DNA of 64,000 bases from Mantis religiosa (Eukaryota; Arthropoda; Insecta; Mantodea; Mantidae): positions 196,227,835 through 196,291,834 of the forward strand of contig CM060957.1 of NCBI GenBank assembly GCA_030765055.1, in the 5' to 3' direction. Position numbers and translations under genes: made by a program. Positions 32,301 through 45,349 of this stretch are shown in pieces (position 1 is the stretch's first letter; each line of letters begins with the position of its first letter). The notes beneath the pieces are model-generated. The model was not told the DNA's origin and made no database searches. It saw only the letters and a list, made by a program, of their open reading frames with translations.

Positions 32301-32859
32301 ACTTACCTTGAACACTCTTTTGCTGAATTGTGTCTTTCAAGGTTGACCACACTGCAGAAACAAAAGAGCGTTAGCTCTCACTTCTTCCCCTCTGCCCGCA
32401 CCACACCGTAAATCCAGTGCTCAACTTATCTTGTGCATAAGACAAGACACTGTTACCAACAAAGTTAAAATAATATGTGTTTAAAAGATATTAATATTAC
32501 ATGAGTAACTGTGTATGCGGAAACTGTTAGCAATTGAGAAACCGGCAAACTGAAGCCATGAAGTAGATAACCCATGCTATATATAGAAAATTGGACATGC
32601 AGGGTTTAGAATGACAAAATAAGAACATGAATTACAGGGAAATCAAATAAAAGTACTGGGTAACGGTTGATTTTAACAGCATACAGTTATGTTGGTAAGG
32701 AATAACGTCTCGGAAACAAGTTGTTGCTCTGAAATATATGAATACCAAGAAAAGTTTCCAACACATTTTCTATTACTTATTATAAACTTGTGATACTGTA
32801 ACAGAAATACTGCATAGTAAGCATAATTCCTGAATACAGGGAAATGTTTAACTAGGAAA
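32301..32859. other. AT-rich interval
   Basis: No recognised gene or repeat; ends at the left border of the tandem duplication. Confidence 0.4.
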
Positions 32860-33978
32860 GAAATTTCCCATTCTGAAACCTTTGTGCTACAATTCCTTTT
32901 AGCTTTTAAATAATAATAACTAATAATAAACTGCAAATTCCAAAAACAACAACGATGATGATTATCACTACCAATTTTCTATCACTGTTATCGCGTAACT
33001 GTCGAGACTAGAGTGGGTAAGCAATGATCCACTGACACAGTTTCCTCACCTCAATATCCCTATTAATAGCTATTACTGTATCGCTAGTTTACTTATGTAG
33101 TGTTGGTATTTTCCGCGATAGCGTGCTTTGTATGTTGGCAACGCTCGAGTCATAAAGTCACGCCCGCCATATTGATACGCCGTTAAAGTGCACCTTTACC
33201 AAGTACTGTTATATCATGTCTGGGAAAACAAGATATTCTACATTTGTTAACTTTCGCACATCCACTAAAAACTTGTTAAATACGAGAGTAGCTGTTGTAC
33301 CTGACCATCATGGACGTAATCCATGAGGCCCTGACCATTACAACTCTACCAGAGACGGCAATGCGGACAGAGTTAAATACGTCACAATGCTTTACGCTAC
33401 ATTGGAAAGAAAAAATTAATTTAGAATACTGGGAGTTTATTCTTCCACATTCACTGAAAGCTGGGCATGTCAGTAGAAACTTGTTCTAACAAGATTTATG
33501 AAACTCTTTCAGGACAATGAGGCTAACACAATCAGTTTGTTTCTCTCAATTTTTCACTTCATATACAAAACAACTTCAACTACCACCACCATACATCAAA
33601 ACATGCCTATTTCATCACACCATCAAACATATAACATCAGTAATTATTCTAACCTCAAGTAGAACTTTGGAGGCAGATCACTCAGCCAAAAACATTACAA
33701 ATTTGAATGGCCGTACTTATTGATGCGTATTACCTCACACTGTTCATATTTTCCACATATCTATTTTCTTCTTCTTTACTGAGTGTAGCTTACTTTGTTG
33801 TGTTAAATTATCATTGCGAAAGCAGTTTACCCTGTTCTACACAGACTAAAAACAACTGCCGGTTTGATTACTGGAGTTAAATTTGTAGGTTTATGTGCTA
33901 ACAATGCTAACTGCAATTTTGGAGGAGTAGTAAGTAAAGATAAAAACAACGTTTACACTAATAGAAATTAAATTGTTA

Positions 33979-34075
33979 TTTCACACCAGTCGTGTGTAGG
34001 CCTAATTCTGGACAGGATGAGTCAGGCTAAAAAATACAATGCCATAGCCGGGATTTGACTTACGTGTTGTAAGTT
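33979..34075. repeat. Partial arm of the palindromic tRNA-like family
   Basis: CACCAGTCGTGTGTAGG followed by GATGAGTCAGGCTAAAAAAT and AATGCCATAGCCGGGATTTG is the diverged left arm also seen at 60697. Duplicated at 39797-39893 in unit B. Confidence 0.5.
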
Positions 34076-34806
34076 TACATTTCCGACATTCACTGAAACA
34101 TGAAAATGCTAAAATTATGATCTGAGGAAATTTGTTCCAACGAGATTTTTTAAACCCATTAAGGACAATTACATAAGTCAATAAGTAATTATTCTAACCT
34201 GAACAAGAACTTCGGATACAGACCACACAGGCAAGATTTATACTTATCTTCTTCTTGATTTACAGCAATATGTAATCACGCGGTCAGTTTGATCATTTCA
34301 CGGCCTGGTAAATCACATAGTCAACGACCTCTGGTATTGATGCCTAGCCAGAAAGGTTATTTGAGTTGTGAGCCAAACTTATCATAAAATAAGGTTCTAC
34401 TAGCAGAAATAGCAGTGGGAGGATTAACAGATATAGCTTCTTGTATATTGACAGGTATGATATTTGTTTGTTCATTCGTTGGATAACAGCCGAGAGCAAA
34501 GCTCAGGAATATTGTACACGTTACACATTTATGGTGAAATAGTACTTTCGTCGTATTAGAATTTCGCTTCTTATTTGCTATCCAAAGGGGATTTGCAGCT
34601 GCAAGATCCTACATATGAGGATTACACAGTGTAATTTTTCTTTCAAAGTTCATCTGTTTTAAGGCGTGTACGTGGATTGTGGTATTCCAAAGTGATAACA
34701 TTTACACCGAAGGTAATTTGTTTATCTTACTAGCTTTCATTTTTGGGCTCCATTCTTTGTTTTACTAGATTTACACTAGACGAATGTAGTATGGTGTGGA
34801 TGATTG

Positions 34807-35610
34807 TTAGATGTTGCTGGTTGCTTCAGACTTAATCTGGGTAGTGGCAGTCGTGAATTCCGAGGGTTTGCACGTTAATATTACATTGGAGAAACTAGCT
34901 GCTGTGCGGTCATTACTGACGTCACAAAACCATACAAATCTTTCTTCAACTCGTCCCTCTGGTGTGACGAAAAGAAGAACAGTTGGTAGTTGAGATTTAT
35001 TTGATACATTAGTTGTTTCGACTATGTTGACTGATACAAAACTTGTCTCTCTCACTTCTTTCTTTATTTCATTAATTAAAACAACAGAAATTTACTCAAT
35101 AATGTCATTTTCAATCACATTTGACGTTCCTGAAAATAAAATTTAGTCCGAAATTGTTCCTCTAACTTCTCATTTGTTTGACCAGTTAGGTGTAAGAATT
35201 CTACGTAGTTATCTTTGTTATATGAATTTCCGAACTCGTTATAACCCTAAATGGGAGTTCTTGCGCAGCTAAATAACAAACAACACTTATCAATCCCCAT
35301 TACATATTTATTTTTACATCTTTACCATTTTTTTCAGCTGAGTTCTTAAATGTGTCACTCAAAGAAGTGTCAATTCTTGTTTTTCCAATCTTAACGAACA
35401 TTATAGTGGAAGGAATATTAGTTTATGAATTTTCATTTTGAATTCTCAAGATATTCATGTTGCTGATGCCATCTATCGTCCACACATTCTTTTCATTAGA
35501 CAAAACCAGACATGGCCAACAAAATAGTTTCAATAACTTGGCACTACCACTCAGCCAAGGAAACTCGTTATACCAACAGATACTAAAATGTCTAAAAATG
35601 TCTGCGTGAT
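34807..35610 (-). pseudogene. hAT-like transposase fossil (DUF4371/ZMYM1-type), copy H2a
   Basis: Minus-strand blocks: CWYNEFPWLSGS and LKLFCWPCLVLSNEKNVWT (TTF-type zinc finger, about 35580-35480), GKTRIDTSLSD, AAQELPFRVITSSE, NKDNYVEFLHLTGQTNEKLE (about 35215-35160), GTSNVIENDIIE, then the open frame 35055-34807 with VNIVETTNVSNKSQLPTVLL and EGRVEERFVWFCDVSNDRTA. This is the N-terminal to middle part of a DUF4371 hAT-type protein. The usual DETTD is changed to VETTN, and stops and frameshifts are present. It has no end after 34807. Confidence 0.82.
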
Positions 35611-36564
35611 TTAGTTTTGAAAGTTGTAAGTGCCAAAGTACGCCTTACTGTTGAAATTATATGACATTTTCACCCAAAAAAATGCAAACTCAAGGACGAA
35701 TTTAAAAGACCTTAGATCACACAATCACAGTCACTTTTACACACAAATTATGATGCCATTCTTCTTATTGTACTTTTAACATTAATTCATTCACAGTGTT
35801 ATTGTTATAATGAAGAATTAACACTGAAACTCAAGTTTGGCCTTTTCACTGAAGTCATAACTATTGTGCTATAAAGAAGTAACAGAAGTCTCTTCCCACA
35901 CAAATCTGTAAGCTCGGAGTTTGCTGGTGAGCGCCATTGGCAAAATAACGAGCTATTTAGAACTGCAGGATGCTAGATGACTGGCCTCAGGGGATCTGTC
36001 GCAAATTAACGCAATTGAAATCTGAAAGTGAAATTGCTTGGACTTTCCATGATTCTTTGAACAAAAAGTAATATGAAATTTGGATATACATTAATCAGCT
36101 AGCAGCAGAGGCAACATTAACGCCACATTACTTTAAGTGTAATAAATGTGTAAAATGTTATGTCCATGGTATTTTCCATTTCTAATGTCAACAATGTCCA
36201 CTGTGTTGTATGATTATTTGTCAGATCCCACTGAGAGCAAAGCTGAGAGACACTAAACATGTCTTACATTTATTGTACATGCATCAGTAATATATCACCA
36301 ACACAAGTACACTGGTACCTATAACTTTGTTTTTGTTATAATCTTAATTTATGTAATAACATTGAAAATTTCGTAATCTCCAGAATGTTACATATTAACT
36401 CAGAACATACATTACAGTAAGTCAATAATAATGTCAAACGTAAAATCATGGTTGCATGCAATCTGACTTGTGTATTACAAATTTAATTGCTAAAAGGAAT
36501 ATTAAAGAATTTCTCCAGATCGTGTGTAGGTTGAGTATTTAGAATAATTTTAAAACTTTGGTGA

Positions 36565-36960
36565 TGATAGAGTCAACCTGAAATATTCAATGCCACAGCT
36601 GGGATTTGAACCATGGATCTCCTGTTGTCCATCCAGTCGTTCTTACCCATTGAGTTATAATGGCCAACATTAAGTTCTCCAATTGACTCATATATTTTCC
36701 TGGTAAACCACTATCGGCCGTCAAATTTGAGATACATTGTTAGTGGCAACTTACTGTAGTAAGTACTTTAGTCCCAGGCTTCATCGTTAGCCTCTTATTA
36801 TTTAAGCTAATTGATGAGAGTTAATTATTTTTCTCTCTAGCCATGGAGATCCATAGTTCAAATCCTGGCCATGGCATTGAATTTTTCAAGTTGACTCTAT
36901 CTAAGCCCTTAGCCTATATATACTAGTGAGAACAAATGATTAATTTCCATTCTTTAACTT
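36565..36960. mobile_element. Palindromic tRNA-derived element, copy F2a
   Basis: The left minus arm (GATAGAGTCAACCTG... to GAGTTATAATGGCC, 36567-36665) is a reversed tRNA-like head. The right plus arm from CCATGGAGATCC (about 36840) has a B box GTTCAAATCCTGG, body ...AAGTTGACTCTATC (about 36902) and the full tail TTAGCCTATATATACTAG...TTAATTTCC. Tail sequence in reverse (GCTAATTGATGAG) also lies between the arms. Older and more rearranged than F1. The copy at 42357-42750 is the same insertion carried along by the tandem duplication. Confidence 0.65.
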
Positions 36961-37726
36961 AAATAACTTCAGTGAAGAATTTAGGATCAACTGGTATGAC
37001 GGTTAATATAAATTTTTATTGCAGAATTGTAATATTTGGAACAATTTCAAGTTGTGTGCTGGTCTTACACAGATTGCCTTAATTCTTGATTCTGTGGTCC
37101 TGTACAGCACACACTGTTGTCAAGTTGTTACAATTATCTATAAGTTAGCTTAGTAGAGAATGTATGTACTCATCAGCAGGACTAAGAGTTGTCCGTGTTT
37201 TAAATATAGGCCTCCAGGAATGATGGGCCCAACACCACAAATAAGACCTACAACTGGTAATATGAAAACTTGTCAGCTGTGTGCTGAATTAAAGCTGAAG
37301 ATAATTCTATTTCCCAACATGGAGTAAATGTAGGTACAGTACGCTACTCTTAAGGCAGTTTAATTAAGCAGATTAAGTGGTGGTGATTTGTCATAATGTT
37401 ACTTACCAGAGCTCTTTTAACTATCGTCTTTGAGAAGGTTTATCAAGATTTCCTCTTTTCTGTAATGGTATTCTCAACACTTCACCAACCTTCAACATCT
37501 AACTGGGTCCTGTAACTGCAAATTTAGTTTGAGTTAGTGTCTGTATATCTGCAGGAGGATAGGCTTCTCTGTTCTTAAAATTGAACCAATGTTTATTTAT
37601 TTATATATTCTTATTTATTTATTTTCATCCTTTTATAACACAAAACATGTTTCTTAGATACATCAGTTAAATTTATATTGCATATTAAAAAAAGCATACA
37701 ATATTACATAATTATATAACATTTCG

Positions 37727-37840
<114 letters not shown>

Positions 37841-38375
37841 TTTTTTTTATTTTGCTTTATAGATATCAACAGCATGCTCCATTACATGGTAATACTACAT
37901 GCTTTATAGTTACATGTCCTATTTTGAATTAGTAATTGTAAACATTACAACTATTTTACATTGGGTTATTCCTTGTTATAGACACTATGTACATTAAATT
38001 GAGTCTATTCTTCTAACTGATTTTTGGGAGTTCCCAATTTATAATTATTTCACTCTAAATACTTGTCATATTTGTAGAAATGGTGCTTTATGGTTTAGTT
38101 AATTGTAAGATTATAATGAAACCAGAGTAAGTTGATTGTATAGAGTTCACAATTTGTCGTTATTACACTCCAGAAACTTCAGTCCATGTCCGTGATATTT
38201 ATAGAAGTTGCAAAGTTTACGAACTACTTCAGGTGATTATTCACAATCTTCTCGTTGGTGGTAGGCCATTTCCCACTATTGCTTGTTACACTTTTTGCCA
38301 CCTCTAGTCTCTGTTTATCAAGTCTTCTGCAATTAAATACTATGTAGTTAACGGTCTGTTACTCTTCTCCACAAG

Positions 38376-38389
38376 GACAGAATGGATTA
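38376..38389. repeat. Target-site duplication, left copy (palindromic insertion)
   Basis: GACAGAATGGATTA is repeated exactly at 38584-38597. Unit B has the site once and uninterrupted (GGACAGAATGGGCTATT at about 44040). Confidence 0.9.
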
Positions 38390-38583
38390 GTACAAAATTG
38401 AATCGAGAATATATTGACACATTGCTTCACTCACCTGTTTATTCACAGGACATGTTTCAAGAGCTCTTGAAACATGTCCTGTGAATAAACAGGTGAGTGA
38501 AGCAATGTGTCAATATATTCTCGATTCAATTTTATACTAGTTTGTGCTTCACTGTCCCTACGCTTCTTTCAAGTTTATACTTT
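38390..38583. mobile_element. 194-bp palindromic insertion, probably PLE-derived
   Basis: 38394-38533 is a perfect 140-bp palindrome centred on GAGCTC (38461-38466), extending to 38388-38539 with one mismatch before it decays. The plus-strand right half starts CTCTTGAAACATGTCCTG, the GAAACATGTYC motif found at the hammerhead-like PLE ends at 23213, 26568 and 53690 (minus). After the palindrome a unique tail (38540-38583) leads to the 14-bp TSD. It is present in unit A only. Architecture: an inverted 5' segment complementary to a subterminal region, then a unique 3' tail. Confidence 0.8.
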
Positions 38584-39796
38584 GACAGAATGGATTATTT
38601 ACTTTTCTTAATCGGCATAAGTATGCATTTAATTTTCCATGGCCAGTTAACATTGTCGTGAGTTCTGGGGATATTGGAAATTTACCATTCTGAAACCTTT
38701 GTGCTACAATTCCTTTTAGCTTTTAAATAATAATAACTAATAATAAACTGCAAATCCCAAAAACAACAACAATGATGATAATCACTACCAATTTTGTATC
38801 ATTGTTATCGCGTAACTGTCGAGAATAGAGTGGGTAAGCAATGATCCACTGACACAGTTTCCTCACCTCAGTATCCCTATTAATAGCTATAACTGTATCG
38901 CTAGTTTACTTACGTAGTGTTGGTATTTTCCGCGACAGCGTGCTTTGTATGTTGGCAACGCTTGAGCCATGAAGTCACGTCCACCATATTGCTACGCCGT
39001 TAAAGTACACCTTTACCAAGTACTGTTATATCACGTCTGGGAAATCAAGATACTCTACATTTGTTAACTTTTGCACATCCACTAAAAACTTGTTAAATAC
39101 GAGAGTAGCTGTTGTATCTGACCTTTATGGCCCTGACCATTACAACTCTACCAGAGATGGCAATGTGTACAGAGTTAAATATGTCACAATGCTTTACGCT
39201 ACATTGGAAAGCAAAATTTAATTTAAAATACTGAGATTTTATTCTTCCAACATTCACTGAAACATGGGCATGTCAGGAGAAACTTGTTCTAACAAGATTT
39301 GTGAAGCTCTTTCAGGACAATGAGGCTAACACAATCAGTTTGTTTCGCTCAATTGAACACTTCATACACAAAACAACTTCAACTAATCAACATAAATTAG
39401 TACAACTACCACCACCATACATCAAAACATGCCTATTTTATCACACCACCAAACATATAACATCAGTAATTATTCTAACCTCAAGTAGCACTTAGGAGCC
39501 AGATCACTCAGCCAAAAACATTACAAATTGAATGGCCATACTTATTGATGCGTATTACCTCACACTATTGACATTTTCTTCTTCTTTACTGAGTGTAGCT
39601 TACTTTGTTGTGTTAAATTATCATTGCGAAAGCAGTTTACCCTGATGTCCACAGACTAAATTAAAACAACTGCCGGCTTGATTACTGAAGTTAAATTTGT
39701 AGGTTTATGTGCTAACAATGATAACTGCAATTTTGGAGGAGTAGTAAGTAAAGATAAAAACAATGTTTACACTAATAGAAATTAAATTGTTATTTC

Positions 39797-39893
39797 ACAC
39801 CAGTGGTGTGTAGGCCTAGTTCTGTACAGGATGAGTCGGGCTAAAAAATACAATGCCATAGCCGGGATTTCACTTACGTGTTGTAAGTTTGCA
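39797..39893. repeat. Partial arm of the palindromic tRNA-like family, unit B
   Basis: Counterpart of 33979-34075 (CACCAGTGGTGTGTAGG, then GATGAGTCGGGCTAAAAAAT). Confidence 0.5.
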
Positions 39894-40601
39894 TTTCCGA
39901 CATTCACTGATACATGAGGAAATTTGTTCTAACGAGACTTTTTAAACCCATTAAGGACAATTACATAAGACTATAAGTAATTATTCTAACCTGAACCAGA
40001 ACTTCGGATACAGACCACACAGCCAAGATTTATAGTTTTCTTCTTGATTTACAGCAATATGTACTCACGCGGTCAGTTTGATAATTTCACAGCCTTGTAA
40101 ATCACATAGTCAACGACCTCTGGTAAAGATCCCTAGCCCGAAGAATTGTTCTTACTTGAGTTGTGAGCCAACCTTATCATAAAATAAGGTTCTACTAGCA
40201 GAAATAGCTGTGGGAGGATTAACAGATATAGCTTCTGGTATATTGACAGGTATGATATTTGTTTGTTCATTCGTTGGATAACAGCCGTGAGCAAAGCTCA
40301 GGAATATTGTACACGTTACACATTTATGGTGCAATAGTACTTTCATCATATTAGAATTTAGCTTCTTATTTGCTATCCAAAGGGGATTTGCAGCTGCAAG
40401 ATCCTACATATGAGGATTACACAGTGTAATTTTTCTTTGAAAGTTCATATGTTTTAAGGCGTGTACAAGGATTGTGGGATTCCAAAGTGATAACATTTAC
40501 ACCGAAGGTAATTTGTTAATCTTACTAGCTTTCATTTTGGGGCACCATTCTTTGTTTTACTATATTTACACTAGATGAGTGTAGTATGGTGTGGATGATT
40601 G

Positions 40602-41375
40602 TTAAATGTTGCTGGTTGCTTCAGACTTAATCTGGGTAGTGGCAGTCATGAATTCCGAGGGTTTGCACGTTAATATTACATTGGAGAAACTAGCTTCTGT
40701 GCTAGTCAGCACTGAGGTCAGCAATCCGTACAAATCTTTCTTCAACTCGTCCCTCTGGTGTGACGAAAAGAACAGTTGGTAGTTGAGATTTATTTGATAC
40801 ATCAGTGGTTTCGTCTATGTTGACTGATACAAAACTTGTCTCTCTCACTTCTTTCTTTATTTCATTAATCAAAACAACAGAAATTCACTCAATAATGTCA
40901 TTTTCAATCACATTTGACGTTCCTGAAAATAAAATTTAGTCCGAAATTGTTCCTCTAACTTCTGATTTGTTTGAACAGTTAGGTGTAAGAATTCTACGTA
41001 GTTATCTTTGTTATCTGAATTTCCGAACTCGTTATAACCCTAAATGGGAGTTCTTGCTCAGCTAAATAACAAGCAACACTTATCAATCCCCATTACATAT
41101 TTATTTTTACATCTTTACCATTTTTTTCAGCTGAGTTCTTAAATGTGTCACTCAAAGAAGTGTCAATTCTTGTTTTTCCAATCTTAACGAACATTACAGT
41201 GGAAGGAATATTAGTTTATGAATTTTCATTTTGAATTCTCAAGATATTCATGTTGCTGATGCCATCGATCGTCCATGTATTCTTTTCATTAGACAAAACC
41301 AGACTGGCCAACAAAATAGTTTCAATAACTTGGCACTACCACTCAGCCAAGGAAACTCGTTATACCAACAGATAC
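40602..41375 (-). pseudogene. hAT-like transposase fossil, copy H2b
   Basis: Duplicate of H2a in unit B with the same blocks (FCWP zinc finger near 41290, AAQELPFRVITS near 41050, the NDRTA-to-KSEATSNI end at 40602). It has its own lesions: the segment corresponding to CDVSNDRTA is frameshifted and reads LTSVLTSTEASFSNVIL. Its differences from H2a post-date the duplication. Confidence 0.8.
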
Positions 41376-42356
41376 TAAAATGTCTAAAAATGTCTGCGTG
41401 ATTTAGTTTTTAAGTTGTAAGTGCCAAAGTACGCCTTACTTTTGAAAATATATGACATTTTCACCAAAAAAATGCTAACTCAAGGACGAATTTTAAAGAC
41501 CTTAGATCACACAATCACAGTCACTTTTACACACAAATTATGATGCCATTCTTCTTATTGTACTTTTAACATTAACTCATTCACAGCGTTATTGTTATAA
41601 TCAGGAACTAACACTGAAACTCAAGTTTGGCCTTTTCACTGAAGTCATAACTATTGTGCTATAAAGAAGTAACAGAAGTCTCTTCCCACACAAATCTGTA
41701 AGCTCTGAGTTTGCTGGTGAGCGCCATTGGCAAAATAACGAGCTATTTAGAACTGCATGATGCTAGAAGACTGGCCTCAGGGCATCTGTCACAAATTAAC
41801 GCAATTGAAATCTGAAAGTGAAATTGCTTGGACTTTCCATTATTCTTTGAACAAAAAGTAACATGAAATTTAGATATACTTTAATCAGCTAGCAGCAGAG
41901 GCAACATTAACGGCACGTTACTTTAAGTGTAATAAATGTGTAAAATGTCATGTCCATGGTATTTTCCATTTCTAATGTCAACAATGTCCACTTTGTTGTT
42001 TGATTATTTGTCAGATCCCACTGAGAGCAAAGCTGAGAGACACTAAACATGTCTTACATTTATTGTACATGCATCAGTAATATATCACCACCACAAGTAC
42101 ACTGGTACCTATAACTTTGTTTTTGGTATAATCTTAATTTATGTAATAACACTGAAAATTTCGTAATCTCCAAAATGTTACATATTAACTCAGAACATAC
42201 ATTACAGTAAGTCAATAATAATGTCAAACGTAAAATCATGGTTGCATGCAATCTGACTTGTGTATTACAAATTTAATTGCTAAAAGGAATATTAAAGACT
42301 TTCTCCAGATCTTGTGCAGGGTGAGTATTTAGAATAATTTTAAAACTTTGGTGATG

Positions 42357-42750
42357 ATAGATAAAGTCAACCTGAAATATTCAATGCCACAGCTGGGATT
42401 TGAACCATGGATCTCCTGTTGTCCGCCCAGTCGTTCTTACCCATTGAGTTATAATGGCCAACATTAAGTTCTCCAATTGACTGATATATTTTCCTGGTAA
42501 ACCACTATGGGCTCCCATATTTGAGATACATTGTAAGTGGCAACTTACTGTAGTAAGTACTTTAGTCCCAGGCTTCATCGTTAGGCTCTTATTATTTAAG
42601 CTAATTGATGATAATTAATTATTTTTCTCTCTAGCCATGGAGATCCATGGTTCAAATCCTGGCCATGGCATTGAATTTTTCAAGTTGACTCTATCTAAAC
42701 CCTTAGCCTATATATACTAGTGAGAACAAATGATTAATTTCCGTTATTTA
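42357..42750. mobile_element. Palindromic tRNA-derived element, copy F2b
   Basis: Duplicate of F2a carried in unit B. The left arm is GATAAAGTCAACCTG..., and the right arm has CCATGGTTCAAATCCTGGCC near 42645 and AAGTTGACTCTATC near 42690. Not an independent insertion. Confidence 0.65.
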
Positions 42751-43500
42751 ACTTAAATAACTTCAGTGAAGAATTTAGGGTCAACTGGTATGACAGTTAA
42801 TATAAATTTTTATTGCAGAATTGTAATATTTGGAACAATTTGAAGTTGTGTGCTGGTCTTACACAGATTGCCATAATTCTTGATTATGTGATCCTGTACA
42901 GCACGCGCTGTTGTCAAGGTATTACAATTATCTATAAGTTAGCTTAGTAGAGAATGTATGTACTCAGCAGCAGGAGTAAGAGTTGTCCGTGATTTAAATA
43001 TAGGCCTCCAGGAATGATGGCCCCAACACCACAAATAAGACCTACAACACTTCTGGTAATATGAAAACTTGTCAGCTGTGTGCTGAATTAAAGCTGAAGA
43101 TAATTCTATTTCCCAACATGGAGTAAATGTAGGTACAGTACGCTACTCTTAAGGCAGTTTAATTAAGCAGATTAAGTGGTGGTGATTTGCCATAACGTTA
43201 CTTACCAGAGCTCTTTTAACCATCGTCTTTGAGAAGGTTTATCAAGATTTCCTGTTTTCTGTAATGGTATTCTCAACACTTCATTAACCTTCAACATCTA
43301 ACTGGGTCCTGTAACTGCAAATTTAATTTGAGTTAGTGTCTGTATATCTGCAGGAGGATAGGCTTCTCTGTTCTTAAAATTGAACCAATGTTTATTTATT
43401 TATATATTTTTATTTATTTATTTTCATCCTTTTATAGCACAAAACATATTGCATATTAAAAAAAGCATACAATATTACATAATTATATAACATTTCGCAT

Positions 43501-43513
43501 TAATAATAATAAT
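43501..43513. repeat. Short (TAA)n at the LINE L4 3' end, unit B
   Basis: Four to five units, against about 36 in unit A. Confidence 0.9.
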
Positions 43514-45096
43514 GATTTTTTTTATTTTGCTTTATTTATATCAACAGCATGTTCCATTACATGGTAATACTACATGCTTTATAGTTATATGTCCTATTTT
43601 GAATTAGTAATTGTGCACATTACAACGATTTTACAGTGGCTTATTCTGTGTTCTAGACACTATGTACATTAAATTGAGTCTATTCTTCTAGCTGATTTTT
43701 GGGAGTTTACAATTTATAATTATTTCACTCTAAATACTTGTTATATTTGTAGAAATGGTGCTTTATGGTTCAGTTAATTGTAAGATTATAATGAAACCAG
43801 AGTAAGTTGATTGTATAGAGTTTACAATTTGTCAATATTACACTCCAGAAACTTCAGTCCATGTCCGTGATTTTTATAGAAGTTGCAAATTTTACGAACG
43901 ACTTAAGGTGATTATTCGCAATCTTCTCGTTGGTGGTAGGCCATTTCCCTCCATTGCTTGTTACACTTTTTGCCAGCTCTAGTCTTTGTTTATCAAGTCT
44001 TCTGCAATTAAATATAGTTGATGGTCTGTTCTCAGCAAGGACAGAATGGGCTATTCATTATTGTAAATTGTTATAAGTATGCATTTAATTTTCCAGGGCC
44101 AGTTAACATTGGAGTGAGTTCTGGGGATATTGGAATCTTTTGACACAATCTGTTTATCACTATTGGGAAGAACGCTTTAGTCACTGCACCTTTCGTTGTG
44201 TTCGTCCAGACTTTTTGTCACCTGTTGAGTCCATATTCCTTCGCTCTCGTTACTATTACATCTTTTGATATTTTGTCGTACACTACTTCACTATCTTTGA
44301 TAGCAGCTCGTTTTGCAAGCCTATCTGCTGATTCATTCCCTTTTATTCCACAGTGGCCTTTATCCCAGCCAAAGTGGATGATCCAGTTTAAGTGGTTTAG
44401 TGTAAGAAGTTTGTCTTTGATAGATGCAATTAGTCGATTTCTTTTCCAGTTGTGTCTCAGTAGATCTATAATAATTCTGCTGTCAGTGCATATTGCAACA
44501 GTTCTGTTTCTATCTATTGAACTGGCATAATAAACATTTTCTAATCTGTCTAGTACTTTTAAAATAGCAAGTTGTTCGGCTTGATTGTTAGCACAGTGGC
44601 CATGCAATTTGTATTTTAACTGGTGTGTCATAATTCTGTTTTCAAATATAATTCCTGCTGCGCCAACTTTCTCCCCCATTTTACTTCCATCTGTGTATGC
44701 TTCCATTCTATATATGATATCTTTGGTCACCTGCTCAATCGTTGCCACTTCGGCGTGATGTTGCCAGTGTTTTACTTCTAATGGTTTGTTGAAGTCTGCT
44801 ATGTGACTTTTTGTTGCCAGATATATTGGGACTTTTTCCTCTAGTTATTTTTATAGGATATACTCCAGCTGGTACGAATGATGCATCATATGAGAGAGTT
44901 CTGTATGCTTTTGTCATTTTAATGTTAATTAATCTTTGAATTCTTCTAAATTTTGCAATATTTTTATTATTCCGTATCGCATCTAGCCACACAGGAGCTC
45001 TGTATGTCCAGACATGGACTATAGCTCCTTCATAGATTGTCTTAAGTGCTTTGTGACCTAGCCCCCAATGTAGCTTTGCTGTTCATGCTAACATAT
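43514..45096 (-). mobile_element. LINE L4 (R1-like): 3' UTR, RNase H and thumb
   Basis: Minus-strand LINE body from the terminal AAT repeat up to the Gypsy G4 insertion. It encodes, from 45096 down, the thumb (KLHWGLGHKALKTIYEGAIV just left of the junction, frame 44992-44735 with RRIQRLINIKMTKAYRTLSY), RNase H, and a C-terminal tail near 44200-43930. The ATAT at 45093-45096 is the G4 TSD. It belongs with the L4 pieces at 47887-48225 and 48767-51125. Confidence 0.88.
44218..44748 (-). pseudogene. LINE L4 RNase H domain
   Basis: 176 open codons. MEAYTDGSKMGEKVGAAGII carries the first catalytic Asp, NNQAEQLAILKVLD the Glu, AICTDSRIIIDLL the second Asp, and GHCGIKGNESADRLAKRAA the final block. 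It is a complete RNase H of the kind attached to R1-type LINE ORF2. The following tail (KAFFPIVINRL, RIPISPELT-like) continues in another frame to about 43930. In this family RNase H removes RNA from the hybrid. The frame upstream is broken at 44740-44830. Confidence 0.87.
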
Positions 45097-45310
45097 TGTC
45101 ACCCTGGTGTTAGGCTCGCGAAGCCGATGAAAAATGATGGCCGATCGTTACCGGAAGTGAGAGACAGTTGAGGATAGAGTGAGAGAAAATAAACAGTTTG
45201 ACGTTAGCTAGCAAACAGTAATGGTGACGAATGTATTTGTTAGGAAAATAAAGTGTAGTTTTTGTGTTTTGTAACCTCGTTTTATCATTTCACGAACCCA
45301 CAAAGTCACT
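45097..45310 (+). mobile_element. Gypsy G4 5' LTR
   Basis: 214 bp beginning TGTCACCCTGG, with AAATAAAGTGTAG (polyadenylation-type) and CGAACCCACAAAGTCAC at the end. It differs from its 3' partner at roughly 10 positions (4-5% by eye). The TSD ATAT lies at 45093-45096. It is short compared with the 468-541 bp LTRs of G2, G3 and the solo LTR. Confidence 0.9.
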
Positions 45311-45311
45311 C

Positions 45312-45328
45312 TGGTGTCAGGAAGCGGG
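45312..45328 (+). promoter_or_regulatory. Gypsy G4 primer-binding site
   Basis: TGGTGTCAGGAAGCGGG, one base after the LTR end; tRNA-Leu-like as in G2. Confidence 0.7.
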
Positions 45329-45349
45329 ATAACAACATCACGGAACATT

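Larger units (their letters stand above)
38680..44135. repeat. Tandem duplication, unit B
   Basis: Second copy of 32860-38679. It lacks the 194-bp palindromic insertion, has a short AAT run and a 31-bp deletion near 43447, and otherwise shows scattered point differences and small indels. It continues past 44135 into the rest of LINE L4, so this copy is joined to the original LINE. Confidence 0.92.
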
